From the NCBI GenBank assembly GCA_025449115.1, contig JAHLKC010000089.1, positions 107,882 to 171,881 on the forward strand: 64,000 nt of DNA. Direction: 5' to 3'. The DNA is from Chytridium lagenaria. Lineage: Eukaryota > Chytridiomycota > Chytridiomycetes > Chytridiales > Chytridiaceae. Shown piece after piece: positions 22,423-32,449 of the stretch (within the stretch, counting starts at the first letter, position 1; the number at the start of each line of letters is the position of its first letter). The notes beneath the pieces are model-generated. The model ran no database searches, was not told the DNA's origin, and saw nothing but the letters and a program-made list of their open reading frames with translations. Position numbers and translations under genes: made by a program.

Positions 22423-22596
22423 TGTTGTGAAATTAGATATTAAATTTGAATATTAATCATTACATATCTAGATGGGCCTCTTTCCAGAACGATCGCGTCT
22501 TTTGAGGTCTCACCTTTTACCCCCAAGATATGTTGTTTTTTTGGAGAGGGTAAGTGTAGTGATCAACTTCTCCATGGTTTGTCCTTATCCATGGTA

Positions 22597-22880
22597 GATG
22601 ATGAACGCATCTGCAGGAACGAGGCTAAATTCTCGATGGTTGATTGAGAGAGTATATTGCGGCTTTCCATTAGCATCGGCGTATGATATTCTCACAGATC
22701 TTTGTAGGGGTAATTACGTTATGGTTGGTGTTGCCATCGATGATGAACGCATCTGCAGGAACGAGGCTAAATTCTCGATGGTTGATTGAGAGAGTATATT
22801 GCGGCTTTCCATTAGCATCGGCGTATGATATTCTCACAGATCTTTGTAGGGGTAATTACGTTATGGTTGGTGTTGCCATT
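22597..22880. repeat. 142-bp perfect tandem duplication
   Basis: The unit starting GATGATGAACGCATCTGC at 22597 is repeated head-to-tail from 22739. No difference was noticed by eye over the unit. Confidence 0.85.
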
Positions 22881-23311
22881 GCTTGATCCAGGCCACTTGA
22901 CAGTTAGGTTATGAAGCGGGTTGTGGAGTTTTACCAATGGCACATTATGGTACTATGATAATTAATAAATGTTATGGGTGTGTTTTACCGATGTTAGCCT
23001 TGTAGCTAACTGGATAGGAGATCTTGATGAGAGTACATTTCTTTGCCTTGCTAATGTTTAGCTTGAGGACCAAGTTGTTCGTGATGATGTATTGGTGGCC
23101 TTTAAGGAGGGGTAGAAGAGTTGGAAGGTCGTTTGTTTCTATATCAGAGCGGTGTCAATTTGGAAGTTAAATGATTGTTAAGTTTGTTGGGGATGGCTCT
23201 CCAGAGTGGTTCTCCGCAGCAATCCAGGGGACTGGTGTGGCAAGGATGCTCTTGCCTCAATTGACTGGAAGTTGAAATCTATCCTCGTTGCCTTGTACGG
23301 AAAAATGAAGG

Positions 23312-23400
23312 TGCTTCTTGCCATTCCAGTAGGTTGAGTATTTCGGGGTGATGACATGCTTCTTGCCATTCCAGTAGGTTGAGTATTCCGGGGTGATGAC
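23312..23400. repeat. 45-bp tandem duplication
   Basis: TGCTTCTTGCCATTCCAGTA and following bases to GATGAC at 23312 recur at 23357 with one T/C difference. It lies inside the decayed second Helitron. Confidence 0.85.
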
Positions 23401-23629
23401 AAAGACATCTTCATTGAGATAGCTTACAAGGTCTTTTGACATGACTCCTTTGCGCAGATTCAAAAGAAAAGAAGACAATCAAAGTAGTGGTTGTTTGAGT
23501 AAGTACTGCAGCATACGGTATCGATCTCCAAGTTGCTAAACCCTGTGTTTGGACTATACCTGGCAAGCTAGGTCTACCAGTATCTGCTGGTGGAATAGGG
23601 GTGGTGGGGTAAGTCACATACGGGACACT

Positions 23630-24229
23630 AGGCGTCGTATGGGCTCTGTACTTTTATCAGGGAGATCACTACAATTGCTTCATAACCATTGTCATCAGTG
23701 GCAACAGTGTATTCAGGGACACCTTTGGCCCTTCTAGAGATATCTTTCTTGGCGGTAAAGCGCAGCTGAACTCGATACTCATGAGGATCTTAGGTCACCA
23801 TCTGGGTCCAGTAGGCTCGGACCAATAAGGCAGGAATTACATTTTGGTCAAGCCACAAGTTAAACGCGGTTCCTTGACCTAGCCACTGAATGTAGTATTC
23901 ATAAGTTGTCCTTTCTTTATGGGAGGTATGATCATCAATTCATTTAAATTGAACTCAGGGTTGTCTATGTCAGCTTCAATTACATCAGCGTCAAAGAGCC
24001 TTCGAATAGAAAGATTCTGCTCATACTTATGATTTTTGGACTTGCACCATTTCTGTTTTATGGGATTAGCATTCATGTCGTTAGGGAAGAGGTCAGCGTG
24101 ATTTAATATTGGTTTTTGAGGGAAAAGATTGGGTAGATCAGTGCGAGGGAGCACAGTATAAATGTAGTCTGGAATAACAGGGAGCTGATCAATAACACGC
24201 TCTACCTTAGCCGTAGTTGCCATGTTCAA
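23630..24229 (-). pseudogene. Unknown transposon-associated ORF
   Basis: The ATG at 24229 opens MNMATTAKVERVIDQLPVIP, and the frame stays open to 23879. The same protein seems to continue in another frame (WLGQGTAFNLWLDQNVIPAL, then YRVQLRFTAKKDISRRAKGV) to about 23640. No family is recognised. The start abuts a 150-bp repeat also found at 31926-32070, which may be this element's end or promoter. It could be a structural (gag-like) protein of a retroelement. Confidence 0.4.
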
Positions 24230-24375
24230 TGTTTATTAATTTGGTTAGTGGGAGACAACTTGCGCCATTTGGCGCAAACCGTCTCCCAGTACAATAGTAT
24301 GCCAAATTACTTTGCTATTATAGCTATACTATTTAGATTAATCTGCGCCCAGTGTTCTGACACGTACCATTGCAA
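24221..24375 (+). repeat. Hairpin-containing dispersed repeat, copy 1
   Basis: This diverged repeat pairs with 31926-32070 in the same orientation. Shared blocks are CATGTT.AATGTTTATT, ATTTGGTTAG, CGCCATTTGGCG and the end CCATTGCAA / CCGTTGCAA. It contains a strong hairpin at 24250-24287 (GGGAGAC ... TTGCGCC-ATTT-GGCGCAA ... GTCTCCC). Confidence 0.6.
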
Positions 24376-25124
24376 TTAACCATGCAAGGATTTGGTGTGC
24401 TGTACGTCATTTTTGGAATGCAGCTCATTATGTAAAAGGGGAATAAAGAAGAAAAATAACAAAGATAACAAAAAGAAAGAACCTAGACTGGGATCGCACT
24501 TACCGAGATAGAAGAGGCTACAAGGAGGGAGTAAATCCCAATCCAATGAGTATACTGGACCTTCGAAACCAACTGTAAGCAGTTTAAACTCTTTCACACT
24601 TCCTTCCTTGTCTGTCTGATAGCTCTCCTCCAGTCGCTCTCCCCATCAAAGACAAATAGACAGCCCAAATCATTGACAGAAAGCAATACTCCAGTGCTTT
24701 ATCGGAGCAGGTCTTTGTAAGGTTTATGCCAGGAAGGCGTTATAAATCTGGTTAACCCTTATTAGACTCAAATGTCTTGACCTAGCGTTGCGGCACCCCT
24801 GGCAACTTTCATCCTTAAACGCCTCACAGGATACTCAAACACAATATGTCATAAAAGGGTAGGGAGAGCACAGCACAAGGCTAGCCTAGAACAGAATCTT
24901 TTTGGGTGCTGGAAATCTATTCAAGTTCTTCTCAATCTCTAATTTACAATATACAATCATGTGGGAATATATAAACATAGACACACAACAAAACAGAACA
25001 CAATAAACACAAGCCCGCTGTGAACTCTGTATACATAATAGGCCTCCACACGCATAAGAAAAGGGCTGATGTAGCCATGCAGGGGGGAGACAAAGGGTAA
25101 TGGGACGTAAGGTAATTAAGAAAC
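24376..25124. other. AT-rich transposon-derived spacer
   Basis: No gene is supported. Open frames here lack coding character. Confidence 0.35.
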
Positions 25125-26015
25125 TGTGATCTTCTTTTGGTCCATCCCTCCCTACCTAGCTTCAAGTAGTTGCTCCAGCAGAGCAAATCCACAGAGCACC
25201 TAGGGACAGGATGTACTCCTGAATGTAAGTAAAGTTGTTGTTGTTTGAAAATTGTGTGGGTGAGTTATTGCAAGATTCTGCTTAAATAAGGGCAAAGGGA
25301 ACGTATTTAGTATCTTCTATGTCAAACTACCTTGCTAATATACCAATATGAGCACCAGATTGTCTCCTGGAAATCAGGGAGGGCTGAAAGCCACCTTGCC
25401 TTCCTGCTATGGCACCTTTAAAATATGACTATCTTGTTGCCTCGCGAGCTGTCACAGGGTAACCTCACTCATCACCTGGCTGCAGCATCAATCACCGGCT
25501 TGGAAATCATCAGAGGAGGAATGTTGCCAACCAAGCCTAAGCTAATGAACCTGACCATGAGGAGGACCGTTAAGCTCCCATCGCAGCCTTCTGCTTGAAA
25601 CAACCGGATTGATACTTCAACAGGTGGCAGGGGGTAGAGGGGTGGGCTGCCATCCAAGAAGGAGTGAAGGAAATCACCGCAAGGCCACGCGCGTGAGACA
25701 GAGGATGGGGGATCAACTCAATATCAACTTCTTAATTCAGCAGGTACAAAATAAATCAAGAAATCTCTCATATTAAAGTAATACACAAATACAAATAAGT
25801 AATGGACAACATATCATACGCACACATAAACAGCACATATGCACCCCACCTCCTTCAATAACAACCCTATAAGCGTCAGGAAAAAGTATATATAAAAACG
25901 GAATCTAAATGACACATATTTATACTCGTTAACATGGGATATAACAGAACTCAACGGGCGTAGACAAAATTGTCCCTATGAGCCATAGGCCACGTGAATA
26001 ATGTAATTCTTCACT
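25125..26015 (-). mobile_element. Solo LTR-like repeat, copy A
   Basis: On the minus strand this matches 33089-34007 along its whole length (roughly 80-85 percent identity by eye). It starts near GTGAAGAATTACATTATTCAC and ends GAAGATCACA. It contains TATATATACTTTTTCC and the shared end block GGTGCTCTGTGGATTTGC. No internal retroelement genes sit beside it in the expected order. A clean target duplication is not visible: AAGAAA occurs on both sides but not flush. Confidence 0.65.
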
Positions 26016-28459
26016 TTAAGAAAGACTTACGTAGGAAACATCTAACTTGGTCGTCAGAAGCATCAGAACCCTCTGTTAATATATCAGAGCTTGAACCATC
26101 AGCAAGTCTATATGGCCAGAAAGTGATGTATAATTATTACCATATAGCATTTCTATAGCTAGTGGTACTTCAAAGTTACTAATCATCATTTAAATTTTCT
26201 AAGTAACTCTTGATCTAGGAGTACTTCCTAGAGTACTCTAGTCTTGTCATCTATTATGTGGTTCTCTACCTCTGTATGCGAGGGCTTAGCGGAAACTTCA
26301 CATCTGGTCATAAAAATCTATAGGGACAGCCTGCCGTAAAGAACATATTGTATTGCACTTACATTTCTTATGGGACTGGGAGGAGTGTCTTCGGGATTGG
26401 GGTAAGGCCTCTTCATCCATTAAGAGATTATGCGGGTTCAATGACCAAGCCATTTATTATAATACTTATACTTTTTGTTATGAGCATCAGAAGTGTGATA
26501 ATCTAGTTTCTCAACATAGAACTCAGGATCATTATTGTTGGCATCAGCAACTTTTTTTGTCAAATTGTTGAAACATTCACAATTAATTCTGACAGCTAAC
26601 TTATTCTTAGGCATGCATCTAAGGACTTAGAGTTCTTTCCATGCTCTGCTGATGCAGCATTAGCAGTTCTGGTAGGCAGCAAAGACTTGCCACATCATCA
26701 GTTGTGTACACCTGGCCTCAATATGTCCTCATATTTGAATGGGGAGGTATGTTGGATGTCTTCAAAATTCCATGCCTACAGTGGAACATGGGTCATGCCG
26801 TTCTGTAGGTAGGAAGTCCCTGCTTGGTTCTAGCGTAGGCAATGTACTCTCGATGCTCAGCCAGCAGATGTTATTTTGGCTTGGCTTGGCTCTCGTGAAC
26901 TGATTAAGGGATGGGGTTCTATCTCACAATCAAGGGTATCTAGTAATAAACGGCAATAACACATATAACATTCCTGGTAGCTTGTACACCTGGCTAGAAC
27001 TTGCCGTGGGGATGCCACTCTCTGCCATGCTTCAGTTACCTTTTCATCAGTTGTATGCGCACTTCCTTTCCAGCCTACGTTGCTAAGCAGGGCATGCAGC
27101 ATCTGCTCACTGCATCCACTGTCAACTTCATTGGGGAAATAGGAAGGAGTGGATGGCTAGCCCATCATGCTGTGATCCTACCATCAATGGATAGGGGATC
27201 AGAACTAGATTCGGCTTAGGAGGCAAATTACTGGGAATTGAACCAGTCCAAGCTGCTTTGGTCCCTGGGTCTAGCCCAGTAAGCTGACTGCAAGAGGAAT
27301 AGTCTGGCGCGACAGCAGAGGGGGTACGCAGGCATTCCTTGAATACATTGATGGTGGATGGCAAGGGGGATCATAAGCAAGAGGGGCCAGAGGAGCCTCA
27401 AATCTCAAAGAGCAAAAATAAAGGTCAACCATCCATCTATTAACGTAATACATGAAATGGAAACACTCATACAACCCAAAATCAAACAAAACACAGAACA
27501 ACACTCTACAGCACGCTGATGTCTCAAACGCGCGTAAAGTCTATGTCATATCCTTCAGTAAAACCTTTAACGTACAGGAAAAGAATAGAGAATTCCGTGT
27601 ACTTATACTTGAGACTGGGTAAGTAGCGTCATTTACGTAAAGTAATAGGAATCACTTTAGAACTTAAAGTGAAGGTGTGAAGTGAAAAGCTACTAGAACT
27701 TCACAGATTCAAATATAATTGGAGTCCAGCAGCATGGGCAAGTCCTGATAAGAGCTGGCCTCCAGGGAGGAGCTCCACAACTGTGTATTTATTGTGGACA
27801 CGCATTGGGGCTAGCCCATCTAGATTGGAACTTCTCAGTGGGGCATTCTTGTTCTCTTTCCCTTGCTTTTTGGCCTTCAAGGGAACAGAGAGCCACACAG
27901 GTCTCCAATATCAAATTATGTTTTCTTATTTTGTTGTGCTTACCTCTGGTGCTTGAGTTCTACATGCAAGAGTACAGCCTTGGAGTAGGCTAGTGTAGCA
28001 GCTAGCTGGGTAATGTATCTTTAGCCTCTAATCAATCATCTACATCATGAAGGGATTCTTGAACAAAGTACTGGAGGGCTTGCAACTATTCATAAGCACA
28101 TTTACAGGCCTGTCAGTATCTGTATCAAATTCAGGAGAAACATAAGTATCCTGTTATTTGTTGACTTCAAGGTTAATGATTCTACATGACATGCAGGTCT
28201 GCTATCAAAAAGGGAACAGCCAGCATTGAGGTATATAATATCTTGGGAGAGTACGAGAGTGTGGTTGACGTATAGGTCCATTGAATTGTTAATAAATATG
28301 AGGCAACTATCATGTAGGTGTGGACGTTCAGTCATACAGCATTATGAATAATAGATACATAGGCATCTTTCTCTTTCTCATGCAAGGTCATTTTGGCTTT
28401 ACAATTAGCAAATGCATCTGGGAAGATTTATTTCTTCCAAAGGATCTCCATTGGAAAGT
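26016..28459. other. Decayed repeat DNA without supported genes
   Basis: I see only short frames. The 27.27-27.70 kb segment has a layout like the LTR-like repeat (A-rich, AGGAAAA block, GTAATA) but too little identity to call it a copy. Confidence 0.3.
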
Positions 28460-29610
28460 ATGTCAAATTTGCTTCATGGAGAGGATGTGGACAAGGTAAA
28501 TTAGATGATATTTGTATTTCTTAAGGACGTCAGATGACGGCTCCAAAATCAACAGCTGTGTGGCCAAGTTCCATGTGTGGACCCTCACGACCGTCAGTCC
28601 GGGCAAGTCCATGAGCAGTTTGCACCAAGCGGCTGTCAAAGAAGTGTAGCTGTTTAGAGAACATAGCAAATTTTTGGAGGAGCTAGTAGTGGAGACAGAT
28701 ATCATATCCAGTCTGAGCCCATAATCGGGGTTCAGCATATTCTTCCGCAAACACATTGTCTGTGGGATATCAAAACTTAAGGTCAGCTGGCATAAATGCT
28801 TCACAGCCAAACATCATCATCAATGGGGTTGCATTTGTGGTCTGGTGGACTGTTGTTCTGTATGCAAACAGCATATAGGGGAGTATTCATCCCAGTCATG
28901 TGTTTTTTGATTCATATACACACAATTCATCTGGCATAAGGTTTTGTTTGTTTGTTCATCTAAACCGTTGGCCTGTGGCCATGCGGCATAGAGAAGAATT
29001 GTTTCATTCTTAAATCACTAGCAACTTTCTTGAAGAGATAATTAGGAAATGGTTGTCCCTGATCTGAGTGTAAGGTCAAGGGAAATCCAAAGCAGCAAAA
29101 GCATTGCTCAACAACTATTCTAGCAACAGTGTTTGCGTCTACGTCAGGGACAGCAAAGGCATCAGCCCAAACAAGAAAAGTAGCCTGTGAGAACAACAAT
29201 GTACTTGTTGCCACGTTGGCTAGTGTTAATAGGACCAAAGATATCAATGGCACCCTTTTTAAGATCAGGATCCTCAGGAAGGATTCTTTTCTCTATAAAC
29301 TTGATGACATCAGTAAATCTCAAGTCATCTCTTTGGGCTTTAAGAAAGTCACCAGATATCTGTCCATTAGCCATGAAGGCATTAGGAACAGTATTTGCAC
29401 CTCTATCATTTGCAGAAGGCCCAAGGTTGTTGGGGGCTTCCGCCATTGATTAGGTAGGTCAAGTGCCGGCAATGAGATCATGTTGTCATAATCATTGTGG
29501 TGAGCATCGCTGTGCTCTAAAAACAAATTCAACCATCTAATGGTCAGCCAGTGACGCCACAAAATGTTGGTTAACATTTCATTTGCAAGTAATTTGTTTA
29601 TCAATGCTGA
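28460..29610 (-). pseudogene. Ty3/Gypsy-type integrase remnant
   Basis: The frame at 29446-29162 carries DVIKFIEKRILPEDPDLKKG and IDIFGPINTSQRGNKYIVVL. The next frame (29253-28960) has VWADAFAVPDVDANTVARIV, then FGFPLTLHSDQGQPF and KQFFSMPHGHRPT. These fit the integrase catalytic core: D in TLHSDQG, and the P/HP region before the glutamate. A further degraded carboxy part runs to 28463. Several stops and frame changes show it is dead. No protease or RT was found beside it. Confidence 0.7.
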
Positions 29611-30140
29611 AGTCTCCTACAACAATTGTCTTTGGTTGGCTTTAGGTCTCTTTACCAAGTATGCAGTAGTTCAAAGAACATCATTTTATATTCCTGTCTG
29701 TGGTCATGCCTTGTACCATTTGGTCCAAAGACATTCACAATAATCATACCCAGAAGGCCAAGGTGAGGCACCGTCCCTCTTTGGCAAAGTTGTCAAAGTC
29801 AGTGCGCATCATGTGAGTCCCGCATATTGCTGAAAGTACAGGGATGCTTTTGGGGACCATGATCATATCACTATTGTGTCCATTCCTTTTGTCATCAGCA
29901 TAAATCCTCCATCTGCAGATGGACTTCAGTTGCTGTCAGAACTTTTCATGACCATCACTGACCATAGTCTCTTGGAAGCAGGCAATGTCACATTCTATTT
30001 TATCCAAATTTTTAACAAATAGCTCTGCTCTATTGGATTCATCACCTTCAATTCTCTTTGCAAAGTTTCTCTTGTTAAAGTACAAAGGAAGAATAAAATA
30101 ATAAAGAAGAATACATGGCAAGCAAGTGCTCCTGGTCAAG
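29580..30140 (-). pseudogene. LINE endonuclease fragment
   Basis: The minus strand reads NLDKIECDIACFQETM, the start of an APE-type endonuclease. Further on it reads GMIIVNVFGPNGTRHDHRQE and TIVVGDFSID, the family's GDFN-type motif. RT sequence is not adjacent. It is distinct from the full LINE at 16.8-22.4 kb. Confidence 0.6.
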
Positions 30141-30735
30141 GCATGTTAAACCTACCTTATCTGTTTAATTGTTAAGTGAAGTTGCACTAGTAGGGTTGAT
30201 AAGATTTAGTCAAAAAAAGATAATAAAACATACAAGGGGAACATCCTCCTATATACGCGACAGCTCATCTTTCCAGTTTTCTCTCCACCCTTCCATTAAT
30301 TGTGCACCTTTTCTAACTCTATTCCTATCTTCTTATATCAAGCTTCTAATTCCCCTGCTTCAGATCTGCCGAGACTATTCAAGGCAATAGTCCTTGGCAC
30401 CCATTAAACAACCATTAAACAAAGCATGATAGCGAAAAAAACAATTGTATAGAAAAACTTCCAAAATATCTTCTCGTTGGTACCCTGTTCCCTTTGTAAT
30501 ATCCATTGTATTTCCAGCAATTCTTTGGGATGATCACGCAGGGAAGTACACACCAAACGGGAAAGATAAAGAGGTAATACAAACTGAATACATACAAATT
30601 TCACCAACGATAGTCATTGTATTTAGGAGTGAAAGAAGTTCATAGTAGAACGAAGTTTTATTTCCCTTTTTCTCCGACCCGTCTGGGTTGGTTTTGAGCT
30701 TCGTTTAGGGTCACAAATATTATAGGTCAGCTGTC

Positions 30736-31860
30736 ATGTCACAGCCGCGGGACGTTCCGGGGACGAGGGTGTCTGATGGGGGAGGATCAGAGTCTGAGGA
30801 TGAGGTGGAGGAACTGCTGGAAGTGCGCGGTGTTGGCGTTCATGGGGAGCAGGCGACGGGTGGAGAAGTTCAGGTTCAGAGCCAGCCAAAAGGGCTGGGG
30901 CAATTTGTCTCTAGCATCCGTCGAGCGGTGGAGGCATCAGAGAGGTCGGCTCAAGAGGTTACGGTGGGTTTCAAGAGGGCGGCGTACAGCCATGGGGCTA
31001 CGAGGTGTGGGATTGGCAGTGGGGGCCAGCACTGGTGGATCAGCAAGTGGGGAATTGGCTGGGGGTGCGAATTTACCTGAGGTTTTCCAGGGGCCGGTTT
31101 TCCAATAGACCGATGGACCGTGGGCAGCGCTCAGGGGTGGTGCCAGTGTAGGCTGCTGCAATGGGGCTGGCATCGCAGGTCAGGGTGCCATATGATGTGG
31201 AACTGAATCTCGAAATCCGGGGTGCGCGGGCTGGCATGTCCAAGGCTCAGATCCTGGAGCTGGTTCAGAGTCGCAGTGTGGTGGTGGCAACCTCGTATTC
31301 TCCAGCGGTGTGGTATCACTTTGCTCAGGGTCCGGACATTTGGTTGATTTAGTTTGACCCGCACGTCGTTGTGAAACCGCTCAAGAAGGTGGTCATCGAT
31401 GTGGATGGGTTAAGCTTGGCAAAGACGAGGTGGACCCGGGGGTGAAATTCGTCAGGTGAGAGGGCTGGGTGACAGTGTTTCGTCAGTTTCCCATGGCAGC
31501 TTTCGTTCTTTATCCCCATCGAACAAAGGAGCTTGATACGTTCCACGATGAGGTCTTGCAGACAGCGAACTTATACGGCTGGGCGGCGACGTCTGTCTAG
31601 ATACAGAAGCGCTCCTTTGTGAATCGGTTGCCTATGCTCCACCTGATGGCTCAGATCCCGCTCCTAAAGAACCGGAATTGTTTCAGAAGCACATGCAGGC
31701 AGTGGGGATCAACGTGGTGCACCCGGGGGGTGAGGACGGTTTGGGATTGGCGGACGGGGTGCCATCACCACTGCGACTTCCCCTCAAGAGTGGGGATGGC
31801 AGGGGGAAGCGCTCGTTGGGGAGCGTGCTGTTGGGGGACCGGCGGCGGGAGGTAACGAGT
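30736..31860 (+). pseudogene. Possible first ORF of a tyrosine-recombinase element
   Basis: GC-rich sequence in an AT-rich region opens MSQPRDVPGTRVSDGGGSES and DEVEELLEVRGVGV, then VPYDVELNLEIRGARAGMSK and QILELVQSRSVVV, and near 31.7 kb QKHMQAVGINVVHPGGEDGL. The frames are broken. Composition matches the recombinase piece at 32.5-34.6 kb, so I group them as one element. The order would suit a gag-like ORF before a recombinase, but no diagnostic gag motif is visible. Confidence 0.35.
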
Positions 31861-31925
31861 ATTGTTTTAACTTTAACTTGTCTAGGGGGTATTGGTTTTG
31901 CAATTGCGTTTTCGCTTTAAGTCGT

Positions 31926-32070
31926 CATGTTTAAATGTTTATTGATTTGGTTAGATGAAAATTTTCACGCCATTTGGCGTAAGATTTCTAAAGACACGCT
32001 AATCATCTCTGCTACTTAACTATATCACATATTATGATTTGGGCCCAACTTACACTAACTACCGTTGCAA
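31926..32070 (+). repeat. Hairpin-containing dispersed repeat, copy 2
   Basis: This is the partner of 24221-24375. The central hairpin keeps loop ATTT, but the stem is ACGCC/GGCGT instead of GCGCC/GGCGC, a compensating pair change. Confidence 0.55.
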
Positions 32071-32140
32071 AATAATCATCAACCTCGGTGATATCCACCA
32101 AACTAAGGTTGTAGTTTTGCAAGGGTATGTTAGTGTAAGT
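32048..32140. repeat. Long imperfect inverted repeat
   Basis: ACTTACACTAAC at 32048 pairs with GTTAGTGTAAGT ending at 32140, and TTGCAAAA pairs with TTTTGCAA. The intervening 42 bases fold again (AACCT/AGGTT, GGTG/CACC). Confidence 0.75.
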
Positions 32141-32449
32141 GAGGAAATTATATTATCTGCATGAAAGTCATAGATAAAAGAACTTAGCAAAAATCAGAAA
32201 TTTCTGGTTACACAAACATTATTTTGACCGTAAATTAATTTGTCACTTAAAGGGTGATATTCCCTTCAACGCGAAGGAGATAAAATAACCTTAGAAGGAA
32301 AGAACTTGCACAGTTCCCCCTTTCAACGAGACTTCCTGCTTAAGCACAAACAGCACACTGATGCCTATATAAACGGCCAGGTGATCTTCTTGTTCAATCC
32401 AAGATTTTCACTACTATTTTATTCCTCTCCTCACTTACACCGACGTTCC

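Larger units (their letters stand above)
22430..23620 (-). pseudogene. Second, decayed Helitron helicase copy
   Basis: Minus-strand pieces match the carboxy half of the first helicase. LATWRSIPYAAVL (23540) pairs with VLWRTIPFAAVL. FPYKATRIDFN (23.3 kb) pairs with IPYNATRINFN. FSLVPADAF (22.6 kb) pairs with MSLVPADSF. The copy is broken by stops, by a 142-bp tandem duplication and by a 45-bp tandem duplication. Similarity is clear but far from identical, so this is a related older family member rather than a duplicate of the first. Confidence 0.65.

Noticed and set aside
25118..26023. AAGAAA as target duplication of LTR copy A
   Set aside because: The two AAGAAA words are not flush with the repeat ends.
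27270..27700. Third LTR copy
   Set aside because: Similar base layout to the 0.9-kb repeat, but too few aligned words to claim homology.
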